Counted from the first letter of the stretch, positions 35,856 to 45,715 are shown. The stretch is DNA of 64,000 nt from Maricaulis sp034670125 (GCF_034670125.1 NZ_JAXMOC010000003.1:1-64000); one strand, 5' to 3'. Notes: a model not told the origin generated them from the letters alone. Numbers and translations: made by a program.

Positions 35856-37745
35856 CTACCGCCGCCCGAACAAGCGCTCGATATCGCTCAGCTTGAGCTC
35901 CACATAGGTCGGGCGACCGTGATTGCATTGGCCGGAATGGGGCGTGGCTTCCATCTCGCGCAGGAGCGCGTTCATCTCTTCACTGGTGAGGCGACGGCCG
36001 GAACGGACGGAGCCGTGGCAGGCCATGGTGCCGACCACGTCTTCCAGTTTTTCCTTCAGGGAGAGCGCCTGGTCATATTCGGCGAGGTCATCGGCGAGGT
36101 CGCGGATCAGGCCCTGGATGTTGAGTTTTTTCAGCAAGGACGGCGTTTCGCGGACAGCAATGGCGCCCTGGCCGAAGGCTTCGATGACCAGACCGAGTTC
36201 TTCCAGCTCTTCCGAGCGGTCGAGCAGGCGGCGGGCTTCGGCTTCGTCGAGATTGACGATTTCCGGCACCAACAAGCGTTGCCGCTGGACGCCGGTCTCG
36301 GCGATCATCTTTTTCATGCGTTCATAGACGAGGCGCTCATGGGCGGCGTGCTGGTCGACGATGACGATGCCGTCACCGGTCTGGGCGACGACATAGGTCT
36401 CGTGCAGCTGCGCGCGGGCGACGCCCAGCGGCCAGTCAGGTGGCGGGGCGGAGGGCTGTTGGGCCGGGTCGAAACCGTCCGCCGCGCCCTCACCCATTCC
36501 CGCGCCATAACCCGCCTGGTCCGGCTCGACACGAGCCGACATGCCCGGATCGAAGACCTGATCCTGATAGGGCTCGGACGGCGGGCGCGGCGCCCCCCAG
36601 CCGGCGAGGCTGTTGGTGTGGGACTGATAGCCACCCGGTGGTGGCTGCGGTGGCTGATAGCCTTCCGGGCGAACCCGTCCCAGCGCAAAGCCGGCCACGG
36701 TGGTCGAAGCGCGGTGACCGGCTCCGGCCAGGGCATGGCGCAGCGAGCCGACGATCAGACCCCGCACCAGGGCGGCATCGCGAAAGCGAACCTCGGCCTT
36801 GGCGGGATGGACATTGACGTCGACTTCGTGGGTCGGCAGCTCGACATTGAGCGCCACGACCGGGTGGCGGTCTCGGGCGAGAAAATCCTGATAGGCCCCG
36901 CGAACGGCCCCGCCCAGCAGCTTGTCACGGACCGGCCGGCCATTGACGAACAGGTATTGGTGCATGGCATTGCCGCGCGAGTAAGTGGGCAGGCTGGCGA
37001 AACCGAAAATCCGTACCCCCTCGCGGGTCTGGTCGACCTCCAGCGCGTTCTCGCCAAAATCAGCGCCGAGGATGGCCGACATGCGGGCCATGCGTGCGTC
37101 CGCGCCCTCGCCGCGCTCGGCGGCAACGGACAGGCGCTTGCGACCGTCCTGGGTGAGGAAGAAGCCAACATCGGGCCGCGACAGGGCCATGCGCTTGACC
37201 ACGTCGGTAATGCCGAGATTTTCCGAGCGCTCGGATTTGAGGAATTTCAGGCGGGCCGGGGTGGCGTAGAACAGGTCGCGCACTTCGATCCGCGTCCCGC
37301 CGCGGCCCAGCGGCGCGGCCGGCGCGATGCCATTGGTCTTGCCGCCTTCGACGAGGATCGCCCAGGCATCGCCTTCGCCCTTGGCCTGGGTGGTGATGGA
37401 GAGCCGCGCGATCGAGCCGATCGACGGCAGCGCCTCGCCGCGAAAGCCCATGGTGGAAATGTTGAGCAGATCGTCGGCGCCGTTCTCACCGACCGGGAGT
37501 TTCGACGTGGCGTGGCGCTCGATGCACAGTTCGAGCTCTTCCGGGTTCATGCCCTTGCCGTCATCCTCGATCAGCAGGCGGACCAGTCCGCCACCCTCGG
37601 CGGCAATGTCGATCCGGCGGGCGCCGGCATCCAGCGCGTTTTCGGCCAGTTCCTTGACGACAGAAGCCGGCCGCTCGACGACTTCGCCGGCAGCAATACG
37701 GTTCACCGTCTCCGGTGGCAGGCGTCGGATGATGGGTTGGGTCAT
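35856..37745 (-). CDS. mutL: DNA mismatch repair protein MutL
   Basis: A 629-residue protein. The GHKL ATPase domain has ENALDAGARRIDI, EDDGKGM and TMGFRGEALPSI. The central linker is Pro/Gly/Gln-rich (residues about 350-440). The C-terminal dimerisation domain contains DQHAAHERLVYE, matching the endonuclease motif DQHA-x2-E-x4-E, and CNHGRPTYVEL, so it is probably a nicking MutL unlike the E. coli type. ATG 37745 is preferred; 28 upstream in-frame codons are not conserved-looking. It is the last gene of the minus-strand run. Confidence 0.95.
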   Translation of the reverse strand: MTQPIIRRLPPETVNRIAAGEVVERPASVVKELAENALDAGARRIDIAAEGGGLVRLLIEDDGKGMNPEELELCIERHATSKLPVGENGADDLLNISTMGFRGEALPSIGSIARLSITTQAKGEGDAWAILVEGGKTNGIAPAAPLGRGGTRIEVRDLFYATPARLKFLKSERSENLGITDVVKRMALSRPDVGFFLTQDGRKRLSVAAERGEGADARMARMSAILGADFGENALEVDQTREGVRIFGFASLPTYSRGNAMHQYLFVNGRPVRDKLLGGAVRGAYQDFLARDRHPVVALNVELPTHEVDVNVHPAKAEVRFRDAALVRGLIVGSLRHALAGAGHRASTTVAGFALGRVRPEGYQPPQPPPGGYQSHTNSLAGWGAPRPPSEPYQDQVFDPGMSARVEPDQAGYGAGMGEGAADGFDPAQQPSAPPPDWPLGVARAQLHETYVVAQTGDGIVIVDQHAAHERLVYERMKKMIAETGVQRQRLLVPEIVNLDEAEARRLLDRSEELEELGLVIEAFGQGAIAVRETPSLLKKLNIQGLIRDLADDLAEYDQALSLKEKLEDVVGTMACHGSVRSGRRLTSEEMNALLREMEATPHSGQCNHGRPTYVELKLSDIERLFGRR

Positions 37746-37841
37746 GGCCAAAGACATGAGGCCAGCCTCTTGGCTGGCCCCGAGTCGGTCAAGTGGGAGC
37801 GTCGGTCGGACGGAAACCCCGTCAGACACGTCAGGTCCGGA

Positions 37842-38384
37842 TCAAAGGCCCGGCAGCTTGGGAAGCAGGCGGCGGTCGCGCTCGATTTCCACTTCGCCAC
37901 CGCCGGTGACGTTCTGGATACGCTCCTGCGCAAGGGCTTCGGCTTCGGCGTCAAGCGGGGTGGCGTCACCCTGCGGACGATAGGCGCCGTCGCGCCAGAA
38001 CAGGACCATGTCGGCGAAGCTGCGATTCTTGCGGACAACGCTGGCCATCTCGCCATCAATGATGGAGCGGATGAAGGGATCGGCCGAGCCGCCATTGGCG
38101 CGCGCGACGAGGAGAGCTTCGGCGTCGGAGCCTTCAAACTCTCCCTGACGACCCAGAAGCGCCGCACGGGCTTGCTGGTCCGGATAGATCTCGTCCGGGC
38201 GCGGCTCGCCGGGACGCGGCGGACGCAGATTGTATTCCGGCGGAACGGTCAGCGGCGCGATGGTCACGGTGCGAAACTCGTCCGGCGTCGACCGCTCGGC
38301 GCCGATCGCACGCGAGACATTGCTGCAGCCGGACAGGGCGATGGCCGCGGTGGTCGCGGCGATAAGAGCAGTACGCATACGCAT
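37842..38384 (-). CDS. DUF3035 domain lipoprotein
   Basis: A 180-residue lipoprotein: a signal peptide with lipobox LSGC (MRMRTALIAATTAAIALSGC), then RTVTIAPLTVPPEYNLRPPR and PGEPRP, the core of the alphaproteobacterial DUF3035 family. The remainder is hydrophilic. The start could be 38384 or 38378. It sits directly downstream of lspA, whose product cleaves lipoprotein signal peptides including this one. Role in the envelope unknown. Confidence 0.88.
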   Translation of the reverse strand: MRMRTALIAATTAAIALSGCSNVSRAIGAERSTPDEFRTVTIAPLTVPPEYNLRPPRPGEPRPDEIYPDQQARAALLGRQGEFEGSDAEALLVARANGGSADPFIRSIIDGEMASVVRKNRSFADMVLFWRDGAYRPQGDATPLDAEAEALAQERIQNVTGGGEVEIERDRRLLPKLPGL

Positions 38385-38459
38385 CTCTGTGAGACTCCGA
38401 ATTTCTGTTGGTAACAGTTTAACCCAAAGGCGGGTCATCACTCCACCCCGGAATCCACA

Positions 38460-39059
38460 CTAGGTGTCGGATGCCGGCTTTCTGTCATTGAGGAAAACAT
38501 CGAGGATGATCGCGGCGACGCCGAAATTGATCCCGACATCCGCAATATTGAAGACGTAGGGAAAGTAAACGTCGGAAAAATTGAGAAAATCAACAACAGC
38601 CCCGTAGAGGCCGCGGTCGATGGCATTGCCCAGCGCACCGCCGATGATGAAGCCGAACGCCACGCCCTGCAGCCGACGCGTGGCCCGGATCGGGCCGGCA
38701 TTCAGCAGGCCCGCGATCAGGCCGACCGCCACCAGCACCGAAAAGGCGATCAGGATCGACCGCCCCAGCGGACCATCCGCACCCAGCAGCCCGAAACTGA
38801 CACCCTTGTTCCAGACCATGGTCAGGTCGAAGACCGGCGACACTTCGATATGTCCGCACGTATTGAGCAGCGTCAGACGCTCGGCGCCCTCGGCGCGTTG
38901 GTAGTCCAGACAGCCAGCGGGCGAAAAGTTCAGGCCCGACAACACCCACCATTTGGTGAGCTGGTCGAGGATCAGAACCACAGCGGCGATGCCCAGACCC
39001 AGGCGCGGGACCGGCGACGCGGCAAAGCGCCGCCGGATCTCAACGGCCCAATCAGGCAT
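38460..39059 (-). CDS. lspA: Lipoprotein signal peptidase (signal peptidase II)
   Basis: A 199-residue inner-membrane aspartic protease with four hydrophobic segments. DQLTKWWVL, VWNKGVSFGLL, GALGNAIDRGLYGAVVDF and FNIADVGINFGV contain the conserved Asp pair of family A8. It cleaves prolipoprotein signal peptides. I chose ATG 39059 (MPDWAVEIRRR), which overlaps the end of ileS by 8 bases. The ileS-lspA order is the widely conserved arrangement. Confidence 0.95.
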   Translation of the reverse strand: MPDWAVEIRRRFAASPVPRLGLGIAAVVLILDQLTKWWVLSGLNFSPAGCLDYQRAEGAERLTLLNTCGHIEVSPVFDLTMVWNKGVSFGLLGADGPLGRSILIAFSVLVAVGLIAGLLNAGPIRATRRLQGVAFGFIIGGALGNAIDRGLYGAVVDFLNFSDVYFPYVFNIADVGINFGVAAIILDVFLNDRKPASDT

Positions 39060-42024
39060 TCTTCGCGTCCCACCAGGCCACTGCATCGGCATCGCGCGGG
39101 CTCAGCTCGGGATAGCGCTTGTCGGCACCGATTTCGGTCGAGTACTTCCACGACCGGGCACACTTGGCGCCCTTGGCACGACCCGGCACGACCGCGATAT
39201 CGGCGACATCGTCGAGCCGGAAGGACCCGTCCGGCGCCTCGCCGTCAACCAGGTAAGCCTGGCTGGTGATACCGATCTCGGCGACAAACTCATCGACATC
39301 ACCCTTGGTTTCGGCAGCCAGGGCCGCGCGATAGGCGGCATCCGTGACGAAAACCTGCGGCGCCGCTTCGAGGCTGGACCCGATCCGCTTTTCCCGGCGC
39401 TCGACTTCCAGCGCCCCGTTCACCACCCGGCGCAGACGGCGGATGGTGCGCCAGTTCTCGGCCAGCGCCCCGTCCTGCCAGTCACCCGGCGTTTTCGGGA
39501 AGGTGCGCAGATGCACGCTGTCATCCTCGGACGGGAAGCGTGTCAGCCAGACTTCTTCCATGGTGAAAGGCATGATCGGCGCCAGCCAGGCGGTCAGGCG
39601 CATGAAAATCTCGTGCATCACCGTGCGGCAGGCCTTGCGGCGGTCATCGTCCGGACGGTCGCAATACAGGCTGTCCTTGCGGATATCGAGATAGAAGGCC
39701 GACAGGTCGACGACGCAGAAATTGAACAGCGCCGAATAGACCTTCTTGAAGTCGTAAGCGGCATAGCCATCGCGCACGACCTGGTCGAGCTCGTGCAGGC
39801 GATGCAGCATGAAACGCTCAAGCGAGGGCATGCGATCGTGCGGGACATGCTCGACCGTCGCGTCATACCCGTGCAGCGCACCGAGCAGGTAGCGCAGCGT
39901 GTTGCGCATCTTGCGATAGGCATCGACCGAGGTCTGCAGGATCTCTTCGGAGATGCGCAGGTCATCGGTGAAGTCCTGGGCGGCGGCCCACAGGCGCAGG
40001 ATCTCGATGCCGTATTTCTTGCCGATCTCGATCGGGGCCAGCGTATTGCCGAGCGACTTGGACATCTTGCGGCCATCGCCGGCCATGACGAAGCCATGGG
40101 TCAGCACGGCGTCATAGGGTGCGCGTCCGCGTGTCCCGGAACTTTCCAGCAGGGACGACTGGAACCAGCCACGATGCTGGTCAGAGCCTTCCAGATAGAG
40201 GTCGGCCGGCCATTTCTGATCGGCGCGCGGCTCCAGCGCGAAAGCGTGGGTACAGCCACTGTCGAACCAGACATCGAGAATGTCGGTGACCTTCTCATAG
40301 GCGTCAGCGTCGTAATCAGAACCGAGGAAGTCGGCCGACGACCGTTCGAACCAGGCATCGGCACCATCGGCAGCCACCGCATCGATGATGCGTTCATTGA
40401 CCTTGGGGTCGTTGAGCACACGGGTCGTGCCCTTTTCGACAAACAGGGTCAGCGGCACGCCCCAGGCGCGCTGGCGCGACACCAGCCAGTCGGGACGTTG
40501 CTCGACCATGGCGCGGATACGGTTGGCGGCGACCTTCGGCGTGAACTCGGTCTCGGCAATGCCCTTGAGGGCCTTCTCGCGCAGCGTTCCGCCCGACTTC
40601 ATGGGCCGATCAATGGCGACAAACCATTGCGGCGTATTGCGGAAGATGACCGGTGCCTTCGAGCGCCAGGAGTGCGGGTAGGAATGTTCCAGGCGGCCGC
40701 GTGCGAGCAGTTTGCCCTGCACGATCAGCTCGTCCATCACGGTCTTGTTGGCCGGCCCGTCCTGGCCCTGTTTCTTGCCGTCCAGACGAATGATGTTGAG
40801 CCCGGCAAAGACCGGCACGTGCGGATAATAGGCGCCGTTCTCGTCGACCATGTGTGGAACCGGCGCGTCCTTGTCGTGCCATTCCGGATAGGACATCCAG
40901 GCGACATAGTCCTCGGCGCCATGGCTGGGAGCCGTGTGCACGAAACCGGTACCGGCCTCGTCGGTCACATGCTCGCCTTCGAGCAGCGGGACGGGGTAGG
41001 ACCAGAAGCGGTCGAGTTCGGACAAGGGGTGCGAGCAGACGAAACCGGCCGGATCGATGGTGTCGACCCGTTCCCAATTCCCGATCATCGCGGCCTTGGC
41101 GGTCTCTTCCCACAGCGCGTCGGCGACGATCAGCGTGTCGCCCGGCATGGCCCAGGGTTTGAACTCGCCGCCATCAACGCCGGTGACCTTGTAGAGGCCA
41201 TAGCTGATCTCCGGCGAGAAACAGATCGCGCGATTGCCCGGGATGGTCCAGGGCGTCGTCGTCCAGATCACGACATGGGCGCCGATACAGGTCCTCGGGA
41301 CCGCCGAGCCATCCTTGCGCACGCCGCGAACCGGGAAGCGCACGAAGATCGTCGACGACACCTTGTCCTGATACTCGACTTCAGCCTCGGCCAGAGCGGT
41401 CTTCTCGACCGGCGACCACATCACCGGGGCCGAGCCGCAATAGACCAGGCCCTGTTCCACAAAGGCGAGGAATTCACGCACGATGGCGGACTCGGCCTCA
41501 AAGGCCATCGTGGTGTAGGGGTCATCCCACTCGCCATTGACGCCCAGGCGCTGGAACTCGGACGACTGGACGCCGACCCACTCACTGGCATAGGCGCGAC
41601 ATTCGGCGCGGAATTCCTTGACCGGGATATCGTCCTTGTTGCGGCCCTTGGCGCGGAAATTCTGTTCGACCTTCCACTCGATCGGCAGGCCATGGCAGTC
41701 CCAGCCTGGACGATAGGGCGCGTCAAAGCCCGCCATCTGTTTGGACCGGACGACCATGTCCTTGAGAATCTTGTTCATGCCGGTGCCGATATGGATATGC
41801 CCATTGGCGTAAGGCGGGCCGTCATGCAGCACCCAGCGCTCGCGGCCGGCGCTGTCGGCGCGCATGCGCTTGTAAAGGTCAAGCGAGTTCCAGCGTTCCA
41901 GCCACTCCGGTTCGCGTTTGGGCAGGCCGGCGCGCATCGGGAATTCGGTGGTGGGCAGGAAAAGCGTGTCTTTGTAGTCGCGACCGGCGTCTGTCGCGCC
42001 AGTCTTCGAGGGCGTGTCCGTCAT
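39052..42024 (-). CDS. ileS: Isoleucyl-tRNA synthetase
   Basis: A 990-residue class I synthetase. The HIGH motif appears as YANGHIHIGTGMNKIL near residue 78 and KMSKS as GRKMSKSLGN near 654. GWDCHGLPIEW, VWFDSGCTHA and DQHRGWFQSS are further IleRS markers. The CP1 editing domain lies between about 200 and 400. It charges tRNA-Ile in the cytoplasm. Located between ribF and lspA in the minus-strand run; 180 bases separate it from ribF. Confidence 0.97.
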   Translation of the reverse strand: MTDTPSKTGATDAGRDYKDTLFLPTTEFPMRAGLPKREPEWLERWNSLDLYKRMRADSAGRERWVLHDGPPYANGHIHIGTGMNKILKDMVVRSKQMAGFDAPYRPGWDCHGLPIEWKVEQNFRAKGRNKDDIPVKEFRAECRAYASEWVGVQSSEFQRLGVNGEWDDPYTTMAFEAESAIVREFLAFVEQGLVYCGSAPVMWSPVEKTALAEAEVEYQDKVSSTIFVRFPVRGVRKDGSAVPRTCIGAHVVIWTTTPWTIPGNRAICFSPEISYGLYKVTGVDGGEFKPWAMPGDTLIVADALWEETAKAAMIGNWERVDTIDPAGFVCSHPLSELDRFWSYPVPLLEGEHVTDEAGTGFVHTAPSHGAEDYVAWMSYPEWHDKDAPVPHMVDENGAYYPHVPVFAGLNIIRLDGKKQGQDGPANKTVMDELIVQGKLLARGRLEHSYPHSWRSKAPVIFRNTPQWFVAIDRPMKSGGTLREKALKGIAETEFTPKVAANRIRAMVEQRPDWLVSRQRAWGVPLTLFVEKGTTRVLNDPKVNERIIDAVAADGADAWFERSSADFLGSDYDADAYEKVTDILDVWFDSGCTHAFALEPRADQKWPADLYLEGSDQHRGWFQSSLLESSGTRGRAPYDAVLTHGFVMAGDGRKMSKSLGNTLAPIEIGKKYGIEILRLWAAAQDFTDDLRISEEILQTSVDAYRKMRNTLRYLLGALHGYDATVEHVPHDRMPSLERFMLHRLHELDQVVRDGYAAYDFKKVYSALFNFCVVDLSAFYLDIRKDSLYCDRPDDDRRKACRTVMHEIFMRLTAWLAPIMPFTMEEVWLTRFPSEDDSVHLRTFPKTPGDWQDGALAENWRTIRRLRRVVNGALEVERREKRIGSSLEAAPQVFVTDAAYRAALAAETKGDVDEFVAEIGITSQAYLVDGEAPDGSFRLDDVADIAVVPGRAKGAKCARSWKYSTEIGADKRYPELSPRDADAVAWWDAKNA

Positions 42025-42204
42025 CGGATCGGATCCTTGCGGTCTTCTGTCGTCATGGGTTCAAGGCAGGACATGTCCCGGAACCGCCCACGTCAAACGC
42101 GGCGGCCCGGGCCGGTAATTCGCCCGAAGGCGTTGGCGGCGACAGGCGCAGCCGGGCATATCAACCGGGACATCGAGACCATGCCTCGCATTTAACAGAG
42201 CCCG

Positions 42205-43149
42205 TCAGGCCGGTCCAGACAGGGCGCTCAGCACACGGCGCGCCGCGGCGGCGTCCTCGGCGATCTGCGCCTTCAGGGCGTCGAGACCGTCAAACCGCCT
42301 TTCCGACCGCAGATGGTCAAAGAACTCGATTTCCAAGGTGCGACCGTAAAGATCACCGGACCAGTCCAGCAGGTGGACTTCCAGCAATTCGGTCGCCCCA
42401 TCCACCGTCGGCCGCTTGCCGATATTGGCGACACCGGCCAGCGACGGTGCGTCGCCCTCAATGCCGACACGGACGGCATAGACGCCATAGTCAGGTCTTA
42501 CATAGTCGCCAAGGGTCAGGTTGGCGGTCGGAAAACCGATGGTCCGGCCACGCTGGTCGCCACGCTGGACAATTCCCTCAACCACCCACGGCGATCCGAG
42601 CAAGGTCGCGGCAGCCTGCATGTCACCATCATGGATGGACTTGCGGATCCGTGTCGACGACACCTTGTCAGCGCCATTGCCATGCAGCTCGGCGAAAGCG
42701 GTCTTGATATCGTGTTCGGCACACAGGCGGGCGAGGTCGTCGGTGGCACCGGTCCGTCCGGCTCCGAAACGGAAGTCCTCGCCGGTGACGATGCCGGCGA
42801 TTCCCAGACCATCCGCCAGAACATCGCCGACAAATTGCGCCGGCGTCATCTTCGCCATGTCCATCGAGAAAGGCAGAACATGAAGCTGGCGGACGCCGAG
42901 GCTGTCCAGGATACGGTTGCGGCGTGCCGCGCTCATCAGGCGAAAGGCCGGCGCGTCCGGCGCAAAGAAGCGACGCGGGTGCGGGTCGAACAGGGCCGCC
43001 CCCAGTGGCGCCTTGAGCGACCTGGCCAGACTGCTGGCCAGCGCGATCACATGCCGGTGGCCCATGTGGACCCCGTCGAAATTGCCTAGGGCGATGACCG
43101 CACCGCGATCATCGCGAGGCAATCCGCTATGGCCTCGCAGGATCTTCAT
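42205..43149 (-). CDS. ribF: Bifunctional riboflavin kinase/FAD synthetase
   Basis: A 314-residue protein. The N-terminal FAD synthetase domain has IALGNFDGVHMGHRHVI and GEDFRFGAGRTGATDDL; STRIRKSIHDGDMQAAATLLG and the C-terminal flavokinase domain (GRTIGFPTANLTL, YGVYAVRV) follow. It makes FMN and FAD from riboflavin. Positioned 6 bases after the MaoC gene stop and upstream of ileS, the conserved ribF-ileS-lspA order. Confidence 0.95.
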   Translation of the reverse strand: MKILRGHSGLPRDDRGAVIALGNFDGVHMGHRHVIALASSLARSLKAPLGAALFDPHPRRFFAPDAPAFRLMSAARRNRILDSLGVRQLHVLPFSMDMAKMTPAQFVGDVLADGLGIAGIVTGEDFRFGAGRTGATDDLARLCAEHDIKTAFAELHGNGADKVSSTRIRKSIHDGDMQAAATLLGSPWVVEGIVQRGDQRGRTIGFPTANLTLGDYVRPDYGVYAVRVGIEGDAPSLAGVANIGKRPTVDGATELLEVHLLDWSGDLYGRTLEIEFFDHLRSERRFDGLDALKAQIAEDAAAARRVLSALSGPA

Positions 43150-43155
43150 GCGGGA

Positions 43156-43599
43156 TCAGTCGTCCGCCTTGCGGCGACGCTTGCGGACCATCACCTCGGC
43201 TTCCGCCTGCATGGTCAGCTTGTCGCCGACATGGCAGGTGCAATCCATGACCGCCTTGCGCGATTTGAGATCGACTGACTTGACCTCGACCCGGGTGCGA
43301 ACCTCGTCACCAATGCGGGTCGGGTGGAAAAAGCGCATGTTCAGTCCGAGGAAGATCGCGCCCGGTCCGGGCAGCTGGTTTCCGAGTACGCCGGAAATGT
43401 AGGATGCGACCAGGGCGCCGTGCGCAATTCGTCCCCGAAAAGGCGTCGCGCGGGCATATTCCTCGTCCATATGCACGGGATTATAGTCCCCGGACACTTT
43501 TGCGAACATTTCCAAATCTTCCTCAGTAACAGTCCTAACTGCTTCTGCGGAAAGACCTATTTCCATTTCATCGAGGGCGATACTGCGCACGTCCGACAT
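43156..43599 (-). CDS. MaoC family enoyl-CoA hydratase (PhaJ-like)
   Basis: A 147-residue hotdog-fold protein. The (R)-specific hydratase motif is visible as FAKVSGDYNPVHMDEEYA (Asp and His catalytic pair), then GRIAHGALVASYISGVLG. PhaJ-like enzymes hydrate trans-2-enoyl-CoA to (R)-3-hydroxyacyl-CoA. I use ATG 43599 with GGAG seven bases upstream. The C-terminus is basic (RKRRRKADD). Followed after 6 bases by ribF; divergent from cheY. Confidence 0.88.
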   Translation of the reverse strand: MSDVRSIALDEMEIGLSAEAVRTVTEEDLEMFAKVSGDYNPVHMDEEYARATPFRGRIAHGALVASYISGVLGNQLPGPGAIFLGLNMRFFHPTRIGDEVRTRVEVKSVDLKSRKAVMDCTCHVGDKLTMQAEAEVMVRKRRRKADD

Positions 43600-43720
43600 C
43601 GGTGACTCCATCTTTGTACCCGCTTTAACCGATTTTTATCCGCGAATGTCTAGGGTCCTAGCTGAAGACAGCGGAACAAGCTGTCCTTGTGTAAACGCGC
43701 CGAGTGGATGGAGACTTAGC

Positions 43721-44107
43721 ATGGCTGTCGAGATGACGATGCCGATCCTGGTCGTGGATGACTACAAAACCATGATCCGCATTATTCGCAACCTGCTCAA
43801 GCAGATTGGGTTCGAGAATGTGGACGAGGCCGCCGATGGCCAGGAAGCCTTCGCGAAAATGCAGGAAAACAAGTACGGTCTGGTAATTTCAGACTGGAAC
43901 ATGGAGCCGATGACCGGCTACGAGCTTTTGCAGAAGGTTCGAGCCGACGAAGGCATGAAGGCGACGCCCTTCATCATGGTAACCGCAGAATCCAAGACCG
44001 AGAACGTGGTCGCGGCGAAACGGGCCGGTGTAAACAATTACATCGTGAAGCCCTTCAACGCCGGAACTCTCAAATCAAAGATGTCAGCGGTTCTCGGCGA
44101 CTTCTAG
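43721..44107 (+). CDS. cheY: Chemotaxis-type single-domain response regulator
   Basis: A 128-residue stand-alone receiver. The acidic pocket is in LVVDDY, the phosphoacceptor Asp58 in LVISDWNMEPMTG, Thr in FIMVTAES and the conserved Lys in VKPFN. It is a CheY by length and the MEPMTG loop. ATG 43721 begins MAVEMTMPIL; upstream codons are rejected. It is followed 54 bases later by a CheZ gene, so the regulator and its likely phosphatase are paired. Most alphaproteobacteria have several CheY paralogs; which this is cannot be told. Confidence 0.92.
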   Translation: MAVEMTMPILVVDDYKTMIRIIRNLLKQIGFENVDEAADGQEAFAKMQENKYGLVISDWNMEPMTGYELLQKVRADEGMKATPFIMVTAESKTENVVAAKRAGVNNYIVKPFNAGTLKSKMSAVLGDF

Positions 44108-44161
44108 TCGCCTGATGATCCGCCCAGTCCTTGTTTGAGTCTGCAAAGGAAGGAGGGCCCC

Positions 44162-44851
44162 ATGCCCGCCGCCAATGTTGCCGCGCAAGTCCGCACGTCA
44201 CTCGCCTCTCTGAAAGCGAGCGACCTGCAGGATGCCCAGATCATGGAAGTCCTCAAGCTGGCCCACCAGCTGACGGATACGATGAAGCTGTTCTTCAGCT
44301 CCCTCGACCAGTCGATCTGCCAGGAATTCAATTATATCGCGGAATACATCTCGCGAACCCGTGACGAGATCGCGGCCCTCAGGCCGAACGATATCAAGAC
44401 CTCGCGCATCCCCTCTGCCGGCCAGGAACTCGAGGCTGTCGTCGGGGATACCGAAAAGGCGACCGAAACCATCATGAGTGAGGCGGAAGCCGTGCTCTGC
44501 GATGATGAAGCCGACTATGACGCCTATCGCGCCAGTGTCGAAGCCCGGATGATGACCATCATCGAGGCTTGCAGCTTCCAGGACCTCGCCGGTCAGCGCG
44601 TGTCCAAGGTCGTCACATCGCTGCGCCACGTGGAAGATCGCGTGTCCCGCTTTGCCGATGTCATGGGTGTGCGTGATGCCGATCAGGTGTCCGAGGAAAC
44701 TGCCGAGGAAAAGCGGGCCCGCGAGCTGCTGCTCAATGGCCCCGCGATCGGCGGTCCGGAGACCAGCCAGGACGATATCGACGCGATGTTCGCCGATGCC
44801 GCACCGGCTTCGGATCTCGACCAGGGATCGATCGACTCCCTGTTCGATTGA
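44162..44851 (+). CDS. cheZ: CheY-P phosphatase CheZ
   Basis: A 229-residue mostly helical protein. EACSFQDLAGQRVSKV contains Asp141 and Gln145, equivalent to E. coli CheZ Asp143 and catalytic Gln147. The C-terminal peptide DQGSIDSLFD resembles the CheY-binding tail (QxxVDxLLxSLGF type). The long N-terminal helices form the four-helix bundle. It dephosphorylates CheY-P, and the gene directly follows cheY. CheZ is not universal in alphaproteobacteria. ATG 44162 follows a strong AAGGAAGGAGG site. Confidence 0.9.
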   Translation: MPAANVAAQVRTSLASLKASDLQDAQIMEVLKLAHQLTDTMKLFFSSLDQSICQEFNYIAEYISRTRDEIAALRPNDIKTSRIPSAGQELEAVVGDTEKATETIMSEAEAVLCDDEADYDAYRASVEARMMTIIEACSFQDLAGQRVSKVVTSLRHVEDRVSRFADVMGVRDADQVSEETAEEKRARELLLNGPAIGGPETSQDDIDAMFADAAPASDLDQGSIDSLFD

Positions 44852-44863
44852 TCCGCGATGAGC

Positions 44864-45715
44864 CTACCAGGTGAGCCGGTCCGCGACATAACGCGCGGCG
44901 ACACCGTAATCCTTCAGCGCGGCGGCGGCTGTCTCGACATCGAGGCGGCCGCCGTCAAGCGTTTCGGCAAGGATTCCGTCGGCGATGAACAGGCAGTCGA
45001 CACCAGCCCGGCTTGCCCCCTCGACATCGGTTTCCGGTCCGTCGCCAATGGCCAGCACCCGGTCCGGCGCCACCGTAAACCCGCGCGCCTCCAGCGCCGA
45101 CTTTGCCAGCCGGTAGATCGGTCTGTGCGGTTTGCCGGCGACGACGCTGGTCCCGCCCATCTGACGGTAGTGCCGGGCTATGGCTCCGGCGCAATAGATC
45201 AATCGACTGCCCGACTGCACCACGATGTCCGGATTGGCGCAGACCAGGTCCAGACCGCGCTCCAACGCCCGCGCCAGGACCGCGTCATAATCCTCCGGTC
45301 GACCGTCAAGATAGTCATCAGGGCCGGTGCAGGAAATGAACTCAGCCTCCTCGATGCCCGTGAATTCAAGATCGAGGCCTTCATACAGGCTGCCATCGCG
45401 CGCCGGACCTATGTTGAAGGCCCGGCCAGGGCAGCGCTTGGTCAGTTCCTCGCGAATGGCGTCTCCGGAGGTCACGATGGCATCGGTCGCGCGGTCCGGC
45501 AGACCCATATCCGCGAGAAAGTGCGCCAGGGAGCTGCTGCGTCGCGGTGAATTGGAGACCAGGCAAACGCGCCCGCCACTGTCGCGGAAGCGTGTCAGCG
45601 CATCGACGGCATCGGGCAGCAGGTCGGTTCCGTCGCGGATAACACCCCAGACATCGCAATAAAGGGTGTCATAGCGATCGCGGAGCGGGCCGAGTGTGGC
45701 GAGTTCTGGAAGCAT
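44864..45715 (-). CDS. HAD superfamily hydrolase (NagD-like, TIGR01459 type)
   Basis: A 283-residue class IIA HAD. Motif I is LYCDVWGVIRDG, motif II CLVSNSPRRSS, motif III VVAGKPHRPIYRLA and motif IV VLAIGDGPETDVEGASRAG. This order fits TIGR01459-type proteins found in alphaproteobacteria. The substrate is probably a phosphorylated small metabolite, unidentified. Convergent with cheZ (12-bp gap). Confidence 0.9.
   Translation of the reverse strand: MLPELATLGPLRDRYDTLYCDVWGVIRDGTDLLPDAVDALTRFRDSGGRVCLVSNSPRRSSSLAHFLADMGLPDRATDAIVTSGDAIREELTKRCPGRAFNIGPARDGSLYEGLDLEFTGIEEAEFISCTGPDDYLDGRPEDYDAVLARALERGLDLVCANPDIVVQSGSRLIYCAGAIARHYRQMGGTSVVAGKPHRPIYRLAKSALEARGFTVAPDRVLAIGDGPETDVEGASRAGVDCLFIADGILAETLDGGRLDVETAAAALKDYGVAARYVADRLTW

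Noticed and set aside
35919..38414. An 831-codon plus-strand frame opposite mutL and the DUF3035 gene
   Set aside because: Same reason: a shadow of mutL, with no motifs and no separate promoter or ribosome site seen.
38953..42195. A 1080-codon open frame on the plus strand opposite ileS and lspA
   Set aside because: It is antisense to clear ileS and lspA genes, has no recognisable domain, and has the His/Gly/Asp-rich composition of an antisense frame in high-GC DNA.
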